Positions 21,799 through 31,904 of a DNA stretch of 64,000 nucleotides are shown here, one piece after another (within the stretch, counting starts at the first letter, position 1; every line of letters begins with the position of its first letter). The DNA is from Combretum micranthum (lineage: Eukaryota; Streptophyta; Magnoliopsida; Myrtales; Combretaceae). Under the pieces are notes generated by a model. It made no database searches. It saw only the letters and a list, made by a program, of their open reading frames with translations, and was not told the DNA's origin. The translations under genes were made by a program, and so were the position numbers. The stretch lies in assembly GCA_024138025.1 (NCBI GenBank), contig JAMXBD010001372.1, positions 124,001 through 188,000 on the forward strand, in the 5' to 3' direction.

Positions 21799-24402
21799 TG
21801 TATGCTTAGTAATATAATTAATGAATGTGTTATTTTATATGTGATTAGTATTATGAATTAATATTATTGTTGGATGTTTATAAATGTTTGTATAGTATAA
21901 TGAATGTGTGTGTCCTTTTACAAATTAATATGCATATGTTATGTTAGAATTTAATTAAATTGCTTTTGAATTTGTTTAAATCATGACAGAATTTTTGGCT
22001 AAATTTAGACCCACTTTTTGAGCTCAAATTTAATGAATTTGCCTAAATTAACTTTAGGTCAAATATACCCCTAATGACTAAATTTGGATGAGGTTTGACC
22101 TTGTTTAGGCATGCTTTGGACACTTTTTGGGGTAGTCCTCCCTTTCATCCGAATTTTCTTTCTTTTCCTTCTTTCTTTCTTTTCTTCTTTCTTTCTTCCT
22201 TTTCTTAATCCAAAATCTTAAACCCTAAGCCAAGGTTTACTACAAGCTTAAGCATTTGAATAACATTCCAAGCCAAGAACCAATCATGTGAGTTTAATGC
22301 AACCTTTATCTTTTATTTCATGTCTTATAATGTGTTGTTTGTAAATGTTAGAATAAATATGAGTTTGAGGTGATAATTAGTGTGGAATTGATTTGGTGTG
22401 TTGATGATAGTTTGAATGGGATTAAGTGGCTAATGGAGTGGTAGTATATATCTTATAAGAGTGTGGATGTGTGGGGATGTATTTTAGAAGATTGAAGAAT
22501 GACTAGTTGTTATGTAAATTGAAGTGTGATTAGTGTTTTGATGATTTTAAGTAGAATTCATGTTGTTAGGATAGTATTTGGATCATATAACAAGCTTTAG
22601 AAAGTTTGGACTAAGTTTGGAAAATTTTTTAGAAATGAACAAGTGTAGTAAAACAGGGGAGTTCAAAAACAATTTTCGTATAGATTAAAATTTGAACGTA
22701 CGCCGGCATCTGGGGATTCTACGCGCCGGCGTAGAGGCGGTGTAGAAAGCCCACATAATCAAATTTCTTAACGTCGCTTTGTTACGCCGCCGGCAATTTG
22801 AGCTTCTACACCGCCGGCCTACAGGCGGTGTTGAAAGCCCACAGAATCAAATTTCTTAAGGCCGACCGAACGCCGCCGGCTTTCGCCAGAAGAGTCAGCG
22901 GTGTTCTTTCTTCCATATTGTACGCTGGCTGCTGGGAATCAAGGTCGCTGACGTACGTGAAAGCTGCCCGTGTATTTATGTAAGCGGCCGGCTTACACCT
23001 CTCTGGACGTTTTGAAAATTTTGGGATTTTGGATTCTACGCCGCTCAAAGCCGCTGGCGTAGAATGAGGGCAGTCGGCGTACCCTTGAATGGCCAGCGTT
23101 GGCAGTGTGAATTTTCAGGACATTGAACACCAGCTCAACGCCACCGGTGTTGAGTACCGGCGTATCCCTGTGCTTTTGAATTTTAAGAACTTTTTCTAAA
23201 TTTTTCCAAAGTTTGTTATTTGAGCAATTATGTATTTATTAAGCGATCTAGGATATAATAGGGTGCTTAAATGCTTTATTTTGACTTTGAATTAATTTAT
23301 TTGGATTTCTTAGATGTATTTATATTTTATACTAGTTAATTAGAGCTTAAGCTAAGAGTGAATTTAATATTGATTAAACAGTGATAATCCTCGCTCAGTC
23401 AACCTGTTAACTTCCGAGTTATTCCAGGTACGCAGTAACTTGTTTGTCTCTTTGCTAGGGTAGGCATCAAGATTAAACTACTCAAAAATAAGAGAATACT
23501 ATTGTTATATGTGTGTTGATTGTCGTTGTTTGCCGTTGAATCTGGTTCGGAGAGCGGCACCCTGCTCAGATTGGGGGCAGGGTACTTTCTCGTTAACGGA
23601 TAGAATTGTTTAGGAGATATGAGTATCCGAGCTGCTCATATCAACCCCCTGAGCGTCGTGATGCGTTACTTAGGAACCCCTAGTATTACGGGCTACGCCA
23701 GAAGGTGGGGCTGCCTAGTCTGTATGAACAGTAGGGACCACTCAGGGAGGCGGACGTAATACTAGAACCTTGTTGTCCGGAGTTTGAATACTCCCGTGTT
23801 GTCTTACTCACTAAATATTTAATAATAAATAAGTGATTGTTGTATAGTGCATTTAGCCTAAGAATGTGTGATCCACTTCGCATTTTGTATTCGTTACTTG
23901 TGTACTGGGCCTTTGGCTCATATTTTATCTATTTCAGGTGATGATTCTGATGAGTTCTATACGAGTATGGGGTACGAACCGACTTCGAAGACTTTCTTGA
24001 TGGGTTGGAGGATTAGAGATACCATGGACTCAATGGACCCTATAAAAGTAATAGATTAGATGAAATTCCTTTTGGTTGATAGTGTAAATATAGTGTTAGT
24101 TGAGTTGTGTTTTGAGAATTTTGTTTAGGCTTGTATTGGGTGTAATATATGTATATATGTATGTTTTTAGCTATTTAGAAGTTGAGTTATTTCCTTTGCC
24201 AAAACGTGTTGTAGTATAGATTTGCTTAAGGTTTTAAAAAAAAAAAAATCTATGTCTTTTGTTGTATAATATCTTTATAGAATTAGATAAACAATTACTC
24301 AAACAACCCTTTAGGCAACCTTACAATAATCTTAGGGGTTATATGTGGTTGGGGAACCGTTATCTCCTATTTCAAATATAGGGGTAATAGCGGGTCCTTA
24401 CA
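21799..24402. mobile_element. Solo LTR (2604 bp) of another retroelement nested in the copia leader
   Basis: On the + strand it runs from TGTATGCTTAG to GCGGGTCCTTACA, thus TG...CA, and is flanked by ATATA on both sides (21794-21798 and 24403-24407). Removing it and one ATATA joins the copia leader cleanly. It has no primer site, polypurine tract or coding domain, so it is a lone LTR left by recombination between the two LTRs of a full element. The length and the TGTAAGGACCC form of one end suggest a Ty3/gypsy family; orientation is not settled. The ATATA duplication is low-complexity, so the left boundary could be off by a few bases. It is unrelated in sequence to the LTR family at 44382-55481. 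Confidence 0.72.
22690..23170. repeat. GC-rich cluster of CGCCGGCG-type palindromes and an 88-bp duplication
   Basis: A sharply GC-rich island inside the AT-rich solo LTR. Examples: TCTACG...CGTAGA at 22718-22735; ATTCTACGCC...GGCGTAGAAT around 23033-23066; CTCAACGCC...GGTGTTGAG near 23132-23152. The block GGCGGTGTAGAAAGCCCACA recurs about 88 bases on with few changes (near 22736 and 22824). Open frames over it (22798-22983, 22806-23048) arise from stop-poor GC-rich sequence and are not genes. Confidence 0.65.
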
Positions 24403-24407
24403 ATATA

Positions 24408-24764
24408 TTTGCAGATATTTGTTTTTATTTTCCATGTTCGTGAAGCATACACAGACTAAACTATGTTTGGAAATAGGAACACATAATTCAACGTTCCGTT
24501 AAATGTTCGTACTCGTACACTTCCAATTTCGGTCAAATCCAATTCCAGGATTCAAAATCACGTCATGTTAAATCTCGTTGTCTATATTTCATTTTCGGAA
24601 ATCAGGAATATTTCATGGAATATTTATATTACGGAAACATATGTTCCTTCATTCATGTTTTATGAAATATTATTGTTTTCCGAAATGGAAAACATGAAAA
24701 GCAATAATTCGTTAATGCAAACGTCGGAACATTTCGGAAAATTAAATTGAATAGATTTTCCATA
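24408..24764 (-). other. Leader of the copia element, part next to the primer site
   Basis: Untranslated sequence between the nested solo LTR and the primer binding site, with repeated CGGAAAT/ATTTCCG words. Non-coding. Confidence 0.65.
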
Positions 24765-24780
24765 CCTGCTCTGATACTAA
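24765..24780 (-). other. Primer binding site of the copia element
   Basis: On the - strand the sequence following the 5' LTR reads TTAGTATCAGAGCAGG, matching the 3' end of initiator methionine tRNA (TGGTATCAGAGC) apart from one base. This primes minus-strand DNA synthesis. Confidence 0.85.
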
Positions 24781-24781
24781 T

Positions 24782-25200
24782 TGTCAGAAATTCTTAAATT
24801 TTACAAAAAAACAAATCTTCATGTAAAACTAATTTTCAAATCAGGATCTTCTAAACATGATAGAAACAATCAAAATTATAATGGTTTTGATACATACCGT
24901 TGTCCATGATTTTAAATTCCAATCAAGAGAAGAAATCTGTTTCGATTTTGTTTTTGTGATTTTCTCTCACTGTACCTTTCTCTTTCTGTTCTCTTTTGAT
25001 GATGGAGAATAAAAAATTATTTTGTAATGAAAAGTCACGATACTTTTCTTTTAACTGTCATATATAAATAAGGAGAGTGGAGCGGTTTGAAACCCTATGA
25101 CTCAAAATTACCATTATGCCAAAATGACAATCATATTGAACTTTCATATGAGAGTCATACCATAAGTCACATGGGCCATTAATGTTAAAATAATTTAACA
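24782..25200 (-). repeat. 5' LTR of the copia element (419 bp)
   Basis: Pairs with 16394-16817. On the - strand it opens TGTTAAATTATTTTAACAT and includes a TATA-like TTATTTATATATGA, the probable promoter. It is followed outside by the GATAT target duplication. Confidence 0.92.
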
Positions 25201-25205
25201 GATAT

Positions 25206-26249
25206 AATTTGGAAGATAACACCTTATTCAGAAATAATATTAATATTATTATGTTACATATATCTTAACATACTAAAAAAAAAAATCCAAAAATAACAAT
25301 ATGCAATGTTGTCAAACCCAACTCGATGGTTGAACCAAGCATGTGAGGCAGTTAAGGGTTAAAAGGTTGGATTGGGTTCAACGGAAGTCACTAAAACTAT
25401 AATCATAATTCATACTTTAATTTAAAGGAAAATAAAAAGCTTGTATTTACATAAATTACAAGTTTAAATAAACTAAAACTTAAGTATTTATTAAAATAAA
25501 ATGAAATATACATTTTTGCTTAAGTATAGCACAATTATTTTTTCTTACTATATTATATGTTAACATATGAAATAAGTATTCATACATCAAATAAATTGAA
25601 ACTTATGTATTTACCGAATAACATAATACATATAATTACTTATATAATAAATAATATTTGCTTGATCTATAAAACATTAATCAAATATTGAGATCATCAT
25701 CATGATTGATGGTTTATGGTATTTCAATTAAGTTTTAGTTTTTAATTTCTATTGTTATGTAATTTTTTGTTAGGTTAGTTTTTATTTTCAATTGTTGTCT
25801 AGTTGGAAAAGAAAGGAAAAAAAAAAAGAAAAAAAGAGATACTTTTTAATTAAGTATAGTTTCATCATTAATGCTGGTGTAAAGCATATTCTGAATGTTG
25901 TAGCGTAAATCTCTATTTGCATCATTAATACTGTTAGTGCAAGTTTTAAGCGTATTTCTTCATTAAAAAGGCATTTCATCTCTAAATATTGGTTTTCTTT
26001 GTTTCTTTTCATTATATGATGTTAGATTACATGTGATAGAATTTGATAATAAGTTAAGGAATGTGGGATAACCAACCACTTGTTTCTGACATTTTATTTA
26101 ACAAACATAATTCCAAAATCTTAAGTTATGTTTTTTACAAAAATGTTCTACTCTACTTTTAAATAATGTTGGCACATGATACTTCCTTGCGTACTTGACA
26201 TCGATTACCACCATGAACCACTAAGTACTTCTATTTTATCTAAAAACCC
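25206..26249. other. AT-rich stretch between two copia elements
   Basis: No gene seen. A short GC-richer patch at about 25310-25400 (GATTGGGTTC, AACCAAGCATG) looks like a piece of a dispersed hAT-type repeat. Two TGTTGGCACA words occur at 26168 and 26579, but no repeat boundary could be fixed. Confidence 0.4.
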
Positions 26250-27160
26250 ATACAAAATTAATCGTCTAAGATGCCTCTGATATTGGTTTAAGTACTTATC
26301 CCACATTACTAAAACTGACAAGCTTAGAAAATAAGTATGTGAATAATATGTGACTGCTGGAAGAGGAATGAATTAAAAGTGGATAAATCTAATTGGTCAG
26401 CCATTCTCATGTCTCTCTTGCCACAATTTTTTCAATTTTACAAAAGTAGCATTGGGTTATAGATCCAATCCATATGAGTCTATAATCAAGAAAAACCTAA
26501 GTATATTGTATATACTTATAAAAAAAAGACTTGAAAAACAAGGAGATTTGAGCATAACAAAAGAGTTCTAATCCTGTATGTTGGCACAAGAGAAACAAAG
26601 GCCGCCGGCCTTGAATGAATATAACCGGCCTTGAAATTGAAAATTCATGTTAAGAGCTTGGATTAGTGAAGGCCGGCATCAAAGCTGTCAGCGTACAAAC
26701 CGGTGTATGTGTTTCCAAAACAACAGTGTGTTCAACGCCGTCTTTAAGTCGCCAGCCTTCATTTTAATTGTGCCAGCCTATGTACAATTCGTGCTTTCCC
26801 TTTGTGTTCATATATGTACTCCTTATTTGGTCTTAGGATTAGGTGGTAGCTATTCTTAAATCCTATAGAGAGAGTCTAGAGAGAAAGAGGTCTGTTGTTA
26901 TTGAAATTCATCATTGTAGTGAGGATTTGAGTAATCTACTAGTGTTATCTAGCGAAGAAAAACTGTTGTATCCCATTATTGTTGATAATGGAGGAAATTT
27001 GCACTGCGGTCCTCTAGTTTTTCCCTAATTGGGGTTTTCCACGTAAATCCTGGTGGTGTTATTTTTAATTCTATAATTGTTGTTTGATTGTTGTTATCAC
27101 ATTGGTAAGAGAAAAAATCTATTTTTGATTACAGGTTATTGAAGGATTTTTCCTAACAAG

Positions 27161-27172
27161 TGGTATCAGAGC
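27161..27172 (+). other. Primer binding site of the + strand copia remnant
   Basis: TGGTATCAGAGC, a perfect match to the complement of the initiator methionine tRNA 3' end, two bases after the LTR end. This is not a tRNA gene. Confidence 0.92.
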
Positions 27173-27221
27173 GCCAGGTTGAAAGGAAAAAAAACTAGAG
27201 TTTTGTTCTTATATTGCAAGC

Positions 27222-27800
27222 ATGGTTGAATCATTAGATGCGATGATTAAATTGAATTCATTAAATTATACTATCTGGGATATTGTGAAGCCACAATAAA
27301 TCTGATCAAAATTGGGCAATCTTGCATAGAAAATTGTCGATTATATCCGACAATGGGTTGATCACAATGTGTATCATCATATACCCCAGGAAACCAGAGT
27401 TGATGTACTATGGAGGAAATTGGAGTCCATGTATGAGAGGCAGACTGCCTTGAATAAAACCTTCTTGATTAGAAGAGTGGTAAATTTGAAGTATAAGGAT
27501 GGATCCAATATGACTAAGCACTTGAATGATTTTCAAGACTTGGTGAATCGATTAAATGCTATAAAGCTAGTGCTTGTAGATGAGATTCAAGCACTTTTGT
27601 TGTTGAGCTCACTACCTGAAAGCTAGGAGATACTTGTGGTGTCTGTTAGTAATTCTGCTCCAGATGGAAAGCTTACCATTGCAATGGTGAAAGATAGCCT
27701 GATGAATGAAGAAGCCAGAAGGAAAGATTTGGGTGCAAGTTCTAAGAATCAGGCACTTGTTACTGACAAGCAAGAAAGGCTTGGTAGAAGTAGGAACAGA
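27222..27800 (+). pseudogene. Copia gag remnant
   Basis: ATG at 27222 opens MVESLDAMIKLNSLNYTIW, a typical copia gag start, interrupted by stops near 27296. The frame 27369-27626 carries the conserved gag block with LWRKLESMYERQTALNKTF and a KHLNDFQDLVNRL stretch, ending in LLLSSLPES; a stop then precedes VSVSNSAPDGKLT. The zinc-knuckle region is not visible: sequence passes from RLGRSRNRG directly into integrase-like sequence, so a deletion joins gag to the end of integrase. Confidence 0.88.
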
Positions 27801-28200
27801 GGTTCAATTGATAAATCTATCTTCCTCTTATGCTTTGGATGGAGATATCCTAGAGAGAATCTGGACAAGTAAAGAAATTTCTTATAAACACTTACGAGTG
27901 TTTGGTTGCAGGGCATTTGTGCATATTCCAAAGGATGAAAGAGCGAAGCTAAATGCAAATTCAAAGCAATGTATTTTTTTTTGGGTTATGCACATGATGA
28001 GTATGGGTATAGGTTGTGGGATCTAACTGAGAAACGGATTATTAGAAGTAGAGATGTGGTCTTTCTTGAAGACCAAACCATTGAAGATATTGAGAAGCTA
28101 GAAAAGTTGAAATCCTCATATCAAATCCCTATAAACGTAGATCCATTGCCTTCACTTGAAGATTCTAACGATCGGGGGAGATGTGGAAGACACAGTTGAA
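27801..28200 (+). pseudogene. Copia integrase C-terminal fragment
   Basis: LERIWTSKEISYKHLRVFGC, then AFVHIPKDERAKLNANSKQC, and after a frameshift at about 27975 FLGYAHDEYGYRLWD and RSRDVVFLEDQTIEDI. These are the standard integrase-end motifs of Tnt1-like elements. The frameshift falls in a run of T. The catalytic D,D-35-E core is absent. Confidence 0.88.
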
Positions 28201-28384
28201 GAAAACCAAGAGCTTCATTAGCAGATTGGGTTGAGAAGATCTTCAAGAGATAGAAGACCATCAATCAGATACAGTCTAGATGAGTATGTGATACCGACTG
28301 AAGGGGGAGAGCTTGGATGTTATCAAGAGGTAATGATACATGAGCAAAAAAAGAAATGGGTTAAAGCCATGTAAGAAGAGATAA
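28201..28384 (+). pseudogene. Start of copia reverse transcriptase, cut off
   Basis: LRRSSRDRRPSIRY followed by EYVIPTEGGELGCYQEVM and KKKWVKAM, the linker and first residues of reverse transcriptase. A stop lies near 28371 and similarity ends at about 28384, exactly where the 360-bp tandem repeat begins. Confidence 0.8.
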
Positions 28385-30090
28385 AATCACGCATAAGGAC
28401 ATGCCTTTTATAGGCAATATTTTTCTTTTTCTCCACAGTTTTCAAGGTCAGTTTAAAATCGAGTAGAGAATTTCCTGGAGCTAGCTTACTTCTTATGTTC
28501 CTATGGCTAGAAAATTTTTAAAGCTAGCCTGCAAGAATTCTTAAGAATTCTCTATGGTCTTCAGCGGTTACTTCTCATAGCCAACTTGACTACAACTTTT
28601 TTTTTTTAATTTTAATTAATCAGTGGGCTCTAATGTGTAGGAAGGACCCACCATTTGTCACCATCTAAAAAATTATATCTCTCTCTGAATTTAATTTCAT
28701 CAAAGAAAATTTTGCTTTAGCAACTTTTTGAGAACTCACATACCCAATTCACCACAGGGACATGCTTTTATAGGCAAGATTTTTCTTCTCCTCCACTATT
28801 TTAAGGTTTGTTTAAAACCGATTAGAGAATTTCCTGAAGCCAGCTTACTTCTCATGTTCCTATGGCTGGAAAATTTTCAAAGCCAGCTTGTAAGAATTCT
28901 TGAGAATTCTCTGTGGTCTTTGGTAGCTACTTCTCATAGCCAACTCAACTACAACTTTTTTTTTTTTAATGTTAATTAATAAGTGGGCCCTCATGTGTAG
29001 GAGGGACCTACCATTTGTCACTATCTAAAAAATTGTATCTCTCTCTAAATTTAATTTCATCAAAGCAAATTTTGCTTTAGCAGTTTTTTAAGAACTCACA
29101 CACCCAATTCATGCACAAGAACATGCTTTTATAGGCAAGATTTTTCTTCTCCCCAAGGTTTTCAAGGTCGATTTAAAAGCGATTAGAGAATTTCCTAGAG
29201 CTAGCTTGTTTCCCATGCTCCTACGGCTGGAAAATTTTCAAAGCTAGCTTGCAAGAATTTTTGAGAATTCTCCATGGTTTTTTACAGCTACTTCACATAG
29301 CCAACTCGACTACAACTTTTTTTTTTAATGTTAATTAATGGTGGGTCCTCATATGTTGGAGCGACCTACCATTTGTCACTATCTAAAAAATTATATCTCT
29401 CTCTAAATTTAATTTCATCAAAGAAAATTTTGCTTTGGCAGTTTTCGAGAACTCACAGACCTAATTCACGCAGAGGGACATGCCTTCTATAGGCAAGATT
29501 TTCTTCTCCTCCACGGTTTTCAAGGTCAGTTTAAAACCAAATAGAGAATTTCTTGGAGTCAGCTTGCTTCTCATGTTCTTACGGCTGGAAAATATTTAAA
29601 GCCAGCTTGCAAGAATTCTTGAGAATTCTCCATCGTCTTCAACGGCTACTTCTCATAGCCAACTCAACTACAACTTCTTTCTTTAATGTTAATTAATGAG
29701 TAGGCTCTCATGTGTAGGAGAGACCCACCATTTGTCACTATCTATAAAATTATATCTCTCTCTAAAATTAATTTTATCAAGCAAATTCTGCTTTGGCAGT
29801 TTTTTGAGAACTCACACACTAATTCACACACAGGGACATGTCTTTTATAGGCAATATTTTCCTTCTCCTCCATGGTTTTCATGATCGGTTTAAAATCGAC
29901 TAGAGATCTGGAGCCAGCTTGCTCCTCATGTTTCTATAGCTAGAAATATTTCGAAGTCAGCTTGTAAGAATTCTTCGAGAATTCTCCATGGTCTTCGGCG
30001 GCTACTTCTAATAGCCAAATCAACTACAACTTTTTTTTTTAATGTTAATTAATGAGTAGGCCCTCATGTGTAGGAGGGACCCACCAACAC
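28385..30090. repeat. Tandem array of ~360-bp units (about 4.7 copies)
   Basis: The anchor ACATGCCTTTTATAGGCAA recurs with small changes at about 28398, 28759, 29119, 29476 and 29833, giving spacings of 361, 360, 357 and 357. Each unit also holds GAGAATTTCCTGGAGC, a GCTGGAAAATTTTCAAAGC-like block, CTACTTCTCATAGCCAACT, a T-run, TAATTAATGAGTGGGCCCT and TCTCTCTAAATTTAATTTCA. The last unit stops in GGAGGGACCCACCA at about 30087. Units differ from each other at perhaps one position in ten. The open frames 28728-28979 and 29696-29884 repeat with the unit and carry stops in sister units, so coding is unlikely. Whether it is a genome-wide satellite or a local expansion cannot be told here. Confidence 0.9.
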
Positions 30091-30470
30091 CAATGACAAA
30101 AATTATCTTAATATAATGACATAATTTTAGTTATAATTTTACCCATGCAAAATTGCATCTACTATATAAGGTTTTGTTTTTAACAAATAAATCGCATAAA
30201 CAAGATACGATTTAACAATTCAAAGGAAAATCACATGTGTATGATTATGTGTAAGTACATAAATCATGTGTATGATATGCAAATTATGTGTAAGTACATA
30301 AATCACATCTACTCGCTACAAAAATATTATGATTTAGAAATAAAATTTCTATTTATAAAAATATAACTTATCTTCTTAGTTTTTTATCGCAGAATTTCTA
30401 TCTCTAATGATTAGTTTTCTTACAGTGGTTAGATGCGATTTTGCACCAATAAGTAGATAATCTTTTATAT
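30091..30470. repeat. Left flank of the CACTA element with a small inverted repeat
   Basis: TGCAAAATTGCATCTA at 30146-30161 matches the reverse complement of 30430-30445 at 15 of 16 positions, suggesting a small decayed foldback element of about 300 bp. Between them a ~31-base block, ATGTGTATGATTATGTGTAA and what follows, occurs twice in tandem near 30235-30306. No gene. Confidence 0.5.
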
Positions 30471-31111
30471 CACTACAAAAAATTCATCTATCCAAGGGAC
30501 TTTTAGTCCCTACGAAAAGAGAAAATATAGTAGGGATGAAAGTCCTTGCGAAGCGTTGCAGCTAAAATTTCTCAATATTAGCCTATAGTCCCTGCGAAAA
30601 AGTGGTTGCAGGGATGGCATCCCTGCGAAAGATAACCTTATTGTAGGGATCTGCATCCCTTCTAAAACAATATGATCATTTTGTTAAAACAAACCTACAT
30701 AAATAGGCAGGGATGTGTATCGCTGCCATAGACCAACTATTGAAGGGAGGAGATCCCTTCCCATAGCCTTGAAAGCTTATTAATAAATGATGTATAGTAG
30801 GGATACTATCCCTTCTATAGCTATGTGATGTAATAATTATGTAAGAGTTTTTGTTTAGTTATTTATTTAAATAGAAAAAATGAACTTTTTTTTCTTTTGT
30901 CGTTTCCCATGATTTTCTTGCATGATATATATATTTTTAAAAACTCATCTAAATTAATAAATAAATGTACTAATAAAAAATTAAAAAAACAAAAATAACC
31001 ATAAAATACACACATACAAAACTTTCTCCATAACAAATTAAAACTAATGTCTTTACAAAGTTCTCGACAATACATCTAAAATACAAAAATATTCTATTTC
31101 TTCTGCCATTG

Positions 31112-31904
31112 TTAATAGTTTTCTTCCTCATCCGTATAATGTAAATACAAGTGCTTATGGTTGCATCGAATGGCCTGCAAAAATTAAAAAATTAAAATAA
31201 GCAACAAGAATTTTGTTTTCAATTATATAAGCATGTAGAAAACGTATCATAAAGATAAAGTTTACCAACATTAAAATAAATAAGCATGCTATGCTCACCA
31301 TAAATTGTCATATCTATTTGACTTCTTATAGTCAATGAATTTTAGAGAAAAAATTGGTGCTCCTCACTAAAATATCATAAATAGCTTCTATAAGATTTCT
31401 TTAGTTTTGATTTATTGCTTTTTCTACCAAAAAAATAAAAATTAATGAAATAAAAAGTTACAAAAGACAACTTTTAATATATATACTAATTAAAAACGCA
31501 ATGATAAACATGAAACAACCTCATACACAGGTGGAATTTCCTTTTCTTTCTCAACTATTCAAACCGGTGTTGGAGTGGTTGCATTCTACCTACAAGAAAA
31601 AATAAAATAAAATAAGAAGTATAAACATACACAATATGAAACCTTCAAAAATACAAAATAAATAAAAAATAACAAATTGGAGTTCAGAAGTAGATCCAAT
31701 ATCAATGACATTCACTGTTGGAATGAAATGCCTGTGCGAACATAAAACAAAATAAAATAAAAACTGAAAATTTGTAAAGATAAATAGGGAAAAAAATACA
31801 AAATAAAATAAATGACAAACCGGAGTTGGGAGCCCATGCAATTTCAACAGTGATGGAAGAGATAATTCATTTGTTGATGTTAATAGGTTAGTACTCTCTG
31901 CCAA
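31112..31904 (-). pseudogene. Scattered exon-like pieces of a CACTA-borne gene
   Basis: On the - strand: a frame opening MAESTNLLTSTNEL and running SLPSLLKLHGLPTPV (31904-31818), a piece HFIPTVNVIDIGSTSEL near 31730-31680, a piece TPTPV...EKEKEIPPVYE near 31590-31520 followed by a GT, a piece EAIYDILVRSTN near 31400, and a last piece 31174-31112 preceded by a CAG acceptor and reading HKHLYLHYTDEEENY then stop. The pieces are separated by AT-rich sequence with plausible splice borders and in-frame stops. I infer a decayed multi-exon transposon gene, perhaps the DNA-binding accessory protein. I do not recognise the family. Confidence 0.4.

Larger units (their letters stand above)
16394..25200 (-). 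mobile_element. Full-length but inactive Ty1/copia LTR retrotransposon
   Basis: Both LTRs are present, each TG...CA, with identical 5-bp target duplications GATAT at 16389-16393 and 25201-25205. Reading on the - strand, the order is 5' LTR (25200-24782), primer site, long leader interrupted by another element's solo LTR, gag, protease remnant, integrase, reverse transcriptase, RNase H, polypurine tract and 3' LTR (16817-16394). Integrase before reverse transcriptase defines Ty1/copia. The element is 8807 bp, of which 2604 bp is the nested solo LTR plus one copy of its 5-bp duplication. Stops and frame changes in gag and pol, and loss of the protease active-site block, make it non-autonomous. 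Confidence 0.95.
26250..28384 (+). mobile_element. Internally deleted Ty1/copia (Tnt1-like) element with 5' LTR
   Basis: A 5' LTR tail (ending CCTAACA at 27158) leads into a perfect methionine-tRNA primer site, then gag, then the end of integrase and the first part of reverse transcriptase, where the sequence stops at a tandem array. Protease, most of integrase, the rest of reverse transcriptase, RNase H and the 3' LTR are missing. The left boundary near 26250 is a guess; a TATA-like ACTTATAAAAAAAAG near 26513-26527 suggests a promoter there. The LTR includes a GC-rich patch (26600-26770) with CCGCCGGCC and CAACGCCG words. Confidence 0.8.

Noticed and set aside
22798..23048. Overlapping open frames on both strands in the GC-rich patch
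   Set aside because: They lie in the palindrome island of a solo LTR; open on both strands because of GC content, with no protein similarity recognised.
27159..27175. tRNA-like sequence TGGTATCAGAGC
   Set aside because: It is the complement of a tRNA 3' end used as a retrotransposon primer site, directly after an LTR; no cloverleaf surrounds it. The same holds for 56372-56383 and 24765-24780.
28728..28979. 83-codon frame within the 360-bp array
   Set aside because: It is one tandem unit; sister units carry stops and frameshifts at the same place.
28385..30090. CRISPR-like regular spacing
   Set aside because: Units are contiguous and ~360 bp with no unique spacers; this is plant tandem-repeat DNA. 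The 39-bp units in the LTRs are also contiguous.
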